Shown here piece after piece: positions 23,491 through 29,307 of a stretch of 29,307 bases of DNA; position 1 is the first letter of the stretch, and each line of letters starts with the position of its first letter. The notes under the pieces were generated by a model. That model worked only from the letters and a program-made list of their open reading frames with translations, made no database searches and had not been told where the DNA came from. The DNA comes from Leucogyrophana mollusca (lineage: Eukaryota; Basidiomycota; Agaricomycetes; Boletales), in NCBI GenBank assembly GCA_021014945.1, contig MU266624.1:1-29307 (forward strand). The letters run 5' to 3'. Both the position numbers and the translations under genes were made by a program.

Positions 23491-23513
23491 CACGACTTTA
23501 ATAAGACGTGCGC

Positions 23514-23813
23514 GTTTGGAGCGTGGGCTCGTGCGCGGTGGACCGAGTGGAGTGTGCGGTAGGTTTGGTGGGTGCGCGGTAGGTCTTATGGAGTGCGCGG
23601 TAGGTCTTACAAGGTGCGCGATGGTCTTACGCCGGCGTGCACGGGTACGTTGTAGACCGATAGGACTAAGTCTGGATATAAAACTAGTAATACTAGAAGC
23701 AAGATTACAAGCACGTACTCATGCCATCGCAATATCATCCTCATCAGCCCCATAAACAGGCTCTAGTAACAAGCCCGCAGCTAGTCCGTTGGACGTTTCC
23801 TCGACAAGATTCT
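23514..23813 (+). repeat. Left terminal inverted repeat
   Basis: Five tandem units of about 21 bp (consensus GTGCGCGGTAGGTCTTAYG) occupy about 23533-23640. Unique sequence follows, then the last coding bases of the BTB gene. The reverse complement of 29093-29307 matches it throughout, except for one additional 21-bp unit here and a 65-bp segment (about 23688-23752) missing on the right. Confidence 0.85.
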
Positions 23814-24816
23814 GATCGTGCTTGAATGCTCCATTTCTCTTCACAATGTCCAACATACCGTTCCAGCAGTCATCATCAATTTCACCAATCTCCAGCTTCT
23901 CGAACCGCGTAACAGCGTCGTCATACGGTTGCGGGTTGCGGCCGTCCAACAGAAAACGGCCCATCCCATTCCACCATAGTTGGTGCCAGTCTGCGGCACA
24001 CTGATCGGGGTTGCTGCAGCCAGGTGCGTGAATCATCGGTGGTTCTTCGCAGGCGACAATGCGCCGGTGCTCGTCCAGACGCTCCTTGACTTCGAACAGG
24101 GCAGCCCAGACTACAGAGTCTATGGTGCGGCGGTCCTCCAATGGTATCGAGCTGAATCGAAGCGGCACAACCTGCTTGAAAGCAAAAGTGAAGAGCGTTG
24201 CTACCTGATATCTCGACGCGAGTGACAGAAGCTGGAGCGGGTTATGATGGAATTTGCGATTGCTTATGTGCTGTATAGCGAACTCGCGAGCACGCTGAGA
24301 CATATATAAATCGCTCATCTGGAGGAGCTCGATGACTGCATTGTCGGAAGCTTGATCTGGTCTCCAGCTGGTGAACAATACATGAGAATAACCAAACGAC
24401 ATCCCAAGCCCGCATACCTTCCATAGCAGATACATAAAAAAAAGCTCGAAGACGCTGCTTTTTATTTGTTCCAAGACAATTGGCTTGTCGTCACTGGCGC
24501 CGTCAAGCTCTGGAAGCTGGCCATCACCGACCGTTGAAAACATTCGGCGAAAGGTATGCGAAAGGTTCAAAAGTATGCTAGCGTGCAATTTGAACAGCGT
24601 GTTTTCGACCTATCGTAAAAAGGTGGTATATGATCAGCACGACTGCGGCAGAATAATGGCAAGTTAGTCCACACAAACCCGAAAGATATAGGTACCATCC
24701 CGATAGTAGAAAGACTGATGCCGTCGTACTGGAACTGCCATGAATCTGTGTAAGTCTGGAAAAAGCGGCAAGTGGTTAGAGTTGAAGCGTAAGGGATCGG
24801 AACCTAAATCTTTCAT
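23719..24816 (-). CDS. BTB/POZ-domain protein
   Basis: Exon 1 (24816-24679) and exon 2 (24609-23719) join across a 69-nt intron to give about 342 residues. The BTB core is clear: FYYRDGTYIFR, then VENTLFKLHASILLNLSHTF, FRRMFS, PIVLEQIKSSVFELFFMYLL, then ELLQMSDLYMSQRAREFAI. A segment after LLWK is unusually long and begins with GTATGC, so a second intron there is possible but no acceptor keeps frame. BTB domains mediate dimerisation or Cullin-3 recruitment; a DNA-binding domain is not visible. The ATG at 24816 is favoured over the one at 24741 because it gives a longer N-terminus before the domain. Its start faces the integrase start 50 bp away, and its last codons lie inside the left terminal repeat. 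Confidence 0.8.
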
Positions 24817-24838
24817 TTCTAGCTCACCAGGCATTGTT

Positions 24839-24856
24839 GAGACGTTCGAACGTCTC
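24839..24856. promoter_or_regulatory. 18-bp perfect palindrome between divergent start codons
   Basis: GAGACGTTCGAACGTCTC is fully self-complementary. It sits 22 bp from the BTB start (24816, minus) and 9 bp from the integrase start (24866, plus), so it lies in or next to both leaders. A dimeric regulator binding here could control both genes; this is inference. Confidence 0.5.
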
Positions 24857-24865
24857 CCATTCATC

Positions 24866-26908
24866 ATGAATCCAGATACCAGTGGACTCCCTGCTGATTT
24901 TCCGCCTCTGCCTCCACGACACAATGGTTGGGCCGAGGATATCTGCACGGCCTATGGGATAGTCAGCAATGTCTATCGCCATGCCTCCCGAGTGCTGCGG
25001 TCTGACGAAGGCGACCCGACACGCCTTGCTTTCCATATAGATGCCATAACCTCCGATGCGTTACCCATATTACAAGCACTTGAGGCCGACGACTCGGGTG
25101 ACCTCGTAGAAGAACATATCCCACCATACTGGCTCATTGATGCAGCGTCGTTGTTAGGTCAGCTGGTAGTCAATCTCCGCAGTTTGGGAGAGCGGGCTGG
25201 ACAGCAGTAAGTAGTTTAGCCAATGGTCATTTGCTGATTAGACACTTACCTTTGGGTACCAGTGACGAGGAGCGTGTCTTTATCCCTCAACTTGTTACAG
25301 ACGAGCAGACGGGGCGGCGAGGGCGTCCACGAAAGCTGATCGACCTTGATTTCCTTCGTGAGGCAACATCAAATCAACGCCAAATCAATTTTACCGAACT
25401 TTCCAGAGTACTTGGTGTAAACCCAGTCACGCTGAGACGTTACATGCGACAGCATTCGATCGAGAGGCAATACTCCAGGCTCAGCGATGCAGATCTGGAT
25501 CTATTAGTGAAATTGTTCAAAAAGCGGAAACCTGAATCGGGTTTTCGGTACCTTGTGGGGTTCCTTCGCAGCCACGGCATTCGCGTCCAGCGGCAAATAT
25601 TGTGGAAGTCATTGCGACATGTTGATAGACTAGGTAGACGGCTGAGGGAGCGTCAAGTGATCAGGCGGAGGAAGTACCGTGTTACACGACCAAACGCTCT
25701 GTGGCACTTGGATGGGCATCATAAACTCATTCGATGGGGTTTTGTGATTCACGGATTTATTGATGGCTACTGCAGGACGGTAGATCAGTTTCATTCCCCC
25801 CGATTTGATTGACGCTGAAATTGCTCTACCTCCATAGATCACTGCCCTCAGAGCCAGCACAAATAATCGGGCTTCAACCGTACTCAGTTTATTTGTGGAA
25901 GCAAGAAATGAGTACGGGATGCCCTCACGACTGCGAGGAGATCGTGGCGGTGAAAACATTGATGTTGCGACCTATATGGCAATGAAGAACGGCCCCAATC
26001 GAGCATCGTTTATGTGGGGCTCGTGAGTTTGTGTGTTTATGTCTGCCGTCTAGCTTGACAGTTCAAATTTCCGTAGATCAACCCGGAATTCAAGGATCGA
26101 GCGACTGTGGGTTGAAGTTGGCTCCCAATTTTCTCGACGATGGAGAGCATTTTTCACGCGGCTGGAAAGATGTCATGGGCTGGATGTCGACAAAGAAGAG
26201 CACATTTGGTTGCTGCAGAATCTGTTCCTTGATGCAATCAATGAGGACTGTAGGGATTTTCGGCGAGAGTGGAACTTGCACCCAATTGCAGGTCCCGAAA
26301 CCGGTAATAGAAGTCCTCAGGTATGTTCAGTGCCCTAAATTACTGAAACTCTCTCGCATTGTGACATCTTCTAGGACATGCGGCTTGTAGGGCAAGCCAT
26401 GCTAGGCGTATATCATGATGATTGCCACGGTGTTCATCCGGACACAATCAATCAGTATTATGGTGCACATGGCAAAGAAATCGCCCGTCGCTACAACCAG
26501 ACTGGAGCGGGCCATCCAGACGATGAGGCGGAGGATGATGTGCACGACGGGCTTGCAGCACAGATTGAGGAGGATCAACAACAGCACGTTCGCCATGACG
26601 GCGTTGAAGTCCCCGAGAACGGTAATCCGTTTCAGAGTGACAACGATGAAGCTCGGTTCTTCAGCGTGCTGACAAGAGTTGTTGAGGAGGACATCACCCC
26701 AGAAGGATATGGTCTGCTACCGGAGGAGCGGCAGGAAGAGGATGGCTCGACGGTGGAAATATTACGACTGGGAAGACGGGGAGGGAAACAAATACATATT
26801 TCTTTAGCACATCCTATCTGGCACCAGCGAGCAAAGCTCTGGTGCCAAGCTCTCAGTGTACTCACTCTCTTCGAAGCCGATGGCCACTTCACTAATGCAG
26901 ATGAATAA
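24866..26908 (+). CDS. rve-type DDE integrase/transposase, intact, five exons
   Basis: Exons 24866-25206, 25263-25779, 25838-26022, 26077-26320 and 26375-26908 join without error (introns 54-58 nt) to about 606 residues. Order: an unassigned N-terminus; a basic RRGRPRKL motif; a helix-turn-helix (FTELSRVLGVNPVTLRRYM, about 157-175); a GFRYLVGFLRSHGI segment; then the catalytic core. The core reads PNALWHLDGHHKLIRW (Asp about 264), LRGDRGGEN (Asp about 321) and SRIERLW (Glu about 355), a DDE triad with about 33 residues between the last two. HIWLLQNLFLDAINEDCRDF and an acidic tail follow. Enzymes of this fold cut and join DNA ends. The ATG at 24866 is chosen because it begins just after the palindrome; an in-frame ATG lies upstream at 24740. 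All catalytic residues are present, so the copy may be active. Confidence 0.85.
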
Positions 26909-27043
26909 TAATCAATATTGGTCTCCGACGCCAGAGGATGGGCCAAAGTTCTACTTGAATTCCCATTTAAAACCAGCAACATACCAGAATCGTACTCCGT
27001 CGTTTCTCTATTTTCCTGTTTTCATTCTTCCATTGACTCTCCC

Positions 27044-28935
27044 ATGACCGTCGACCCCACTCTACTATGCAGAGGCGAGTCGGATCCTCCCCGACAGTGC
27101 CAATGTGAGACATATACTGCACCGACCGACAGTACACCACCGTTACTGTGTCAGGAATGTTTCCACGGTCCCAGCAAGCATCCAAGCCTGCCTGCGATGC
27201 CAGTTCCACCTGTCCCGAGCGACTCGGGCAGCAATGAGCAAACAGGGAATCAAAAGGTGTTGGCAGCCTTCCGCAAGAAGACAAACCCAGAAAGTGGGCT
27301 TCGAGGCCTAAAGGAGCGCGGTACGGATTCTCGGGTCCTCCTAAAACAAGCAAGGGACGAGGTAATGAGTGGTTATCGGCCTAGCGGCAGCTCACAGAAA
27401 ACTGCCACGAAACGGAAGGTACATCAGGCCACCGCACTGCAACGACGTTGACTTCGCTCACAATATAATTAACAAAGGTCACCTCCGGTCCAAAGGTGCC
27501 TGCAGTAGAGCCTCCTCGTACCGGGAAGGCTGGTTCATGGCTTCTGCTAATTAACCGAATTGATGTACGTGAAATTCTAATAGCGCATTGGGATCGGATT
27601 AACACACACGCACTGGGTGACATAATACAGGAGGACGGAGAGCTGATATCCACCACGGTGCCAAGTAGGACAGTCCTCGATGGGATGGAGTCCCGCGGAT
27701 GCGCACACTTGAATGTGATGGCTGCGCAGTTCTCGTTTGATCCTTTATGGACACACGAAGAGGTTGATACGTACCTTCGAGAGACGGTGTTCCCTATTCC
27801 ATTTCGGTATGTCGACTCCAAGGAAAAAGGCAAACACAAGCCTGGAGAATCCCCTCCGTGTCAGTGGCAGTTGATCAACAAGGAAAAAGGCAAATACGAG
27901 ATGGTTTACAAGGATTACCCCAAAGGTTCCCACCTGATGTTCTATCGAGGAAGAGATAAGTGCCGTACAGCAGACGCAGATGTTATCATTGGTGAGTCCT
28001 ACGGAAATCAGTCATGGATGCTACAAGCTGAAAGTTGTTACCTGTAGCTCTGAAGATGCATATTGCCGACGCAATATACAATTCATGGGACCCGGACTTT
28101 GCACCTCGTGCAATTCCGAGTCGTGTCATCGAGATACCGTCAAGCAGCGATGAGGGTGAGAGCGACGTCGAACGGACACCCCAGCGTCATGGTCACAGCG
28201 GTGTCGCAGTAACCAACGCCCGACTCCAACAGGTTGATAGTGAGTCAGCCACCACTCTGACTAATCAATACAACCTTCACCGAGTTTGATCCCTCAGCTG
28301 GAAGACGACTATCTGGATTCAAACGCACCAGGGAGTTCGAATTGGTGACAACAATGGACCACACAGCAGCAAGGCCACTGAAAAAGAAGGTCAAGAAAAG
28401 TGGGTTTTCATGCACAGGCCCTGTTCATTCACTGATGCCGAGTCGCTCATCCTTTGCAGCTGGTAATGGGCACCATGACAACACTGCTGAACCTAGTAAC
28501 CATCGCATGAACCCCCAATGTAAGCAACGATAAATTTGCTGGGAATAGCCTTCACTCAAACATCTTTGCCAGTGTTCTTTGGTTCGGACGACCGTGATAC
28601 AGACCTTGCTGCCAGCTTCCTTGCTAGCGCCAAAGAAATGTCGCTATCTCCTTCCCCTCGTCGCAGTGCTCTCACACAGAGCCCGTTTACCTTCAGCACC
28701 CCATTTACCGGCAGACGAGTCGTAAAAGAAGAAGTTGAACGCTCTCCGAGTCCGCTGCATTCCTGAGGTATTTCGCCCCAAGCGCTTGCTTTCGCGACCA
28801 CCTATCATCGTCATGCCATCCATTGGAGATATTTACAGCCGAGGGCGAGTTGATCCAACTGATCCTGACGCTGTGCCGTTCATCAACCCGTGGTCCGACA
28901 ACTACTTCATTGGCTCGGTGAAACTCCCCTTCTGA
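27044..28935 (+). CDS. Zinc-finger-like accessory protein of the large element
   Basis: Exons 27044-27418, 27478-27991, 28048-28232, 28285-28519, 28573-28721 and 28768-28935 keep one frame for about 541 residues. If the last intron (28722-28767, 46 nt) is retained, translation ends at 28766 with about 500. The N-terminus has a Cys/His cluster of the form C-x-C, then CQECFHGPSKH, suggesting zinc binding. The middle holds SWLLLINRIDVREILIAHWD and a duplicated NKEKGK/SKEKGK segment around Tyr-rich sequence. The C-terminal part is Ser/Pro-rich with LSGFKRTREFE, the basic PLKKKVKK, and either RRVVKEEVERSPSPLHS or a tail with NPWSDNYFIGSVKLPF. The gene begins 135 bp after the integrase gene on the same strand. 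No enzyme motif is seen; a DNA-binding helper for transposition is inferred. Confidence 0.6.
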
Positions 28936-29092
28936 TATGTGTGGAATCCTCGCAGCTCACTGACCCTTTGAAGTGTTATTTTTTGGTCGTCATTACATGT
29001 ACACGCAGTCGGATAGTTTTACCGTATAACATCTCCAAGTTTAATCTTTAGTCCTATCGAATCTCATCTAGATATCTTCAGTTTCCGCCCTT

Positions 29093-29307
29093 AGAATCCT
29101 GTCGAGGAAACGTCCAACGTACTAGCTGCAGGCTTGTTACTAGAGCCTATTACTGGTTCTATATCCAGACTGAGTCCTATCGTGCACTACAACGTACCCG
29201 CGCACGCTGGCGTAAGACTACCGCGCACCTCATAAGACCTACCGCGCACCCACCAAACCTACCACACACTCCACTCGGTCCACCGCGCACGAGCCCACGC
29301 TCCAAAC
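29093..29307 (-). repeat. Right terminal inverted repeat, cut by window end
   Basis: The reverse complement matches 23514-23813. It has four tandem units of about 21 bp instead of five. At its inner end (29093-29151) it carries about 59 bp of BTB coding sequence that reads NPVEETSNVLAAGLLLEP against NLVEETSNGLAAGLLLEP in the gene. The BTB stop codon and last codons fall in the 65-bp segment missing here. Confidence 0.85.

Larger units (their letters stand above)
23514..29307. mobile_element. Large TIR element with DDE integrase, BTB and zinc-finger-like genes
   Basis: The sequence starting GTTTGGAGCG at 23514 matches the reverse complement of the last bases of the window, and the match continues inward for about 215 bp on the right and 300 bp on the left. 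Between these ends lie a BTB gene read leftward, an intact integrase gene read rightward, and a third spliced gene read rightward. All three open frames are maintained apart from unresolved splice choices. The right end is cut by the window, so the exact termini and any target duplication cannot be read. The rve-type DDE enzyme is the probable mover; assignment to a named superfamily (IS3EU-like, Ginger-like or other) needs a search. Confidence 0.75.

Noticed and set aside
24242..24424. Second intron within the BTB gene after LLWK (GTATGC donor)
   Set aside because: The available acceptors do not keep the frame that carries the downstream BTB helices, whereas reading through does.

Overview
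The window reads as transposon-rich nuclear DNA of a mushroom-forming basidiomycete (Agaricomycete). The evidence is many spliceable genes with 46-75 nt GT-AG introns, and a gene set typical of that group: a Ulp1-type protease, a BAH/PHD-like gene, a BTB/POZ gene, a split histone H3 gene and an rve-type integrase gene with introns. No bacterial operon signals and no rRNA or tRNA genes were seen. All identifications come from reading motifs by eye; no database was searched.

Left part (1-9.9 kb). A broken gene tail (1-473) is followed by a dispersed repeat (about 1490-2072), an apparently intact six-exon Ulp1/C48 peptidase gene (3082-4985), a decayed pogo-type transposase (5507-7149), and a BAH/PHD-like gene on the minus strand (8655-9844). 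That gene carries one homopolymer frameshift, and a degraded partial copy of it lies at 8054-8650.

Middle (10.4-16.9 kb). A five-exon histone H3 gene (10581-11221) diverges from canonical H3 in the tail and stops three codons early. A perfect 72-bp tandem duplication lies at 12000-12143. A 1562-bp element (12403-13964) has 28-bp perfect terminal inverted repeats and an 8-bp target duplication, like a non-autonomous hAT element. The second, inverted copy of the dispersed repeat lies at 14086-14580. A small broken ORF (14844-15131) and a well-preserved five-exon gene with ATP-grasp-like motifs (15239-16856) follow on the minus strand.

Right part (17-29.3 kb). A relic of a terminal repeat (17063-17138) is followed by a shattered minus-strand gene (18346-20319), a small coiled-coil gene (21452-22152) and an acidic, NLS-bearing minus-strand gene (22650-23490) that stops at the edge of a large element. 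From 23514 to the window end lies a composite element with inverted terminal repeats of about 215-300 bp. It holds a BTB gene transcribed leftward, and an intact DDE integrase gene plus a zinc-finger-like gene transcribed rightward. The BTB and integrase genes start about 50 bp apart around an 18-bp perfect palindrome, and the end repeats contain the BTB gene's 3' end. This element is the best candidate for an undescribed mobile system: an rve-type integrase, a BTB partner and a third protein moving as one unit.
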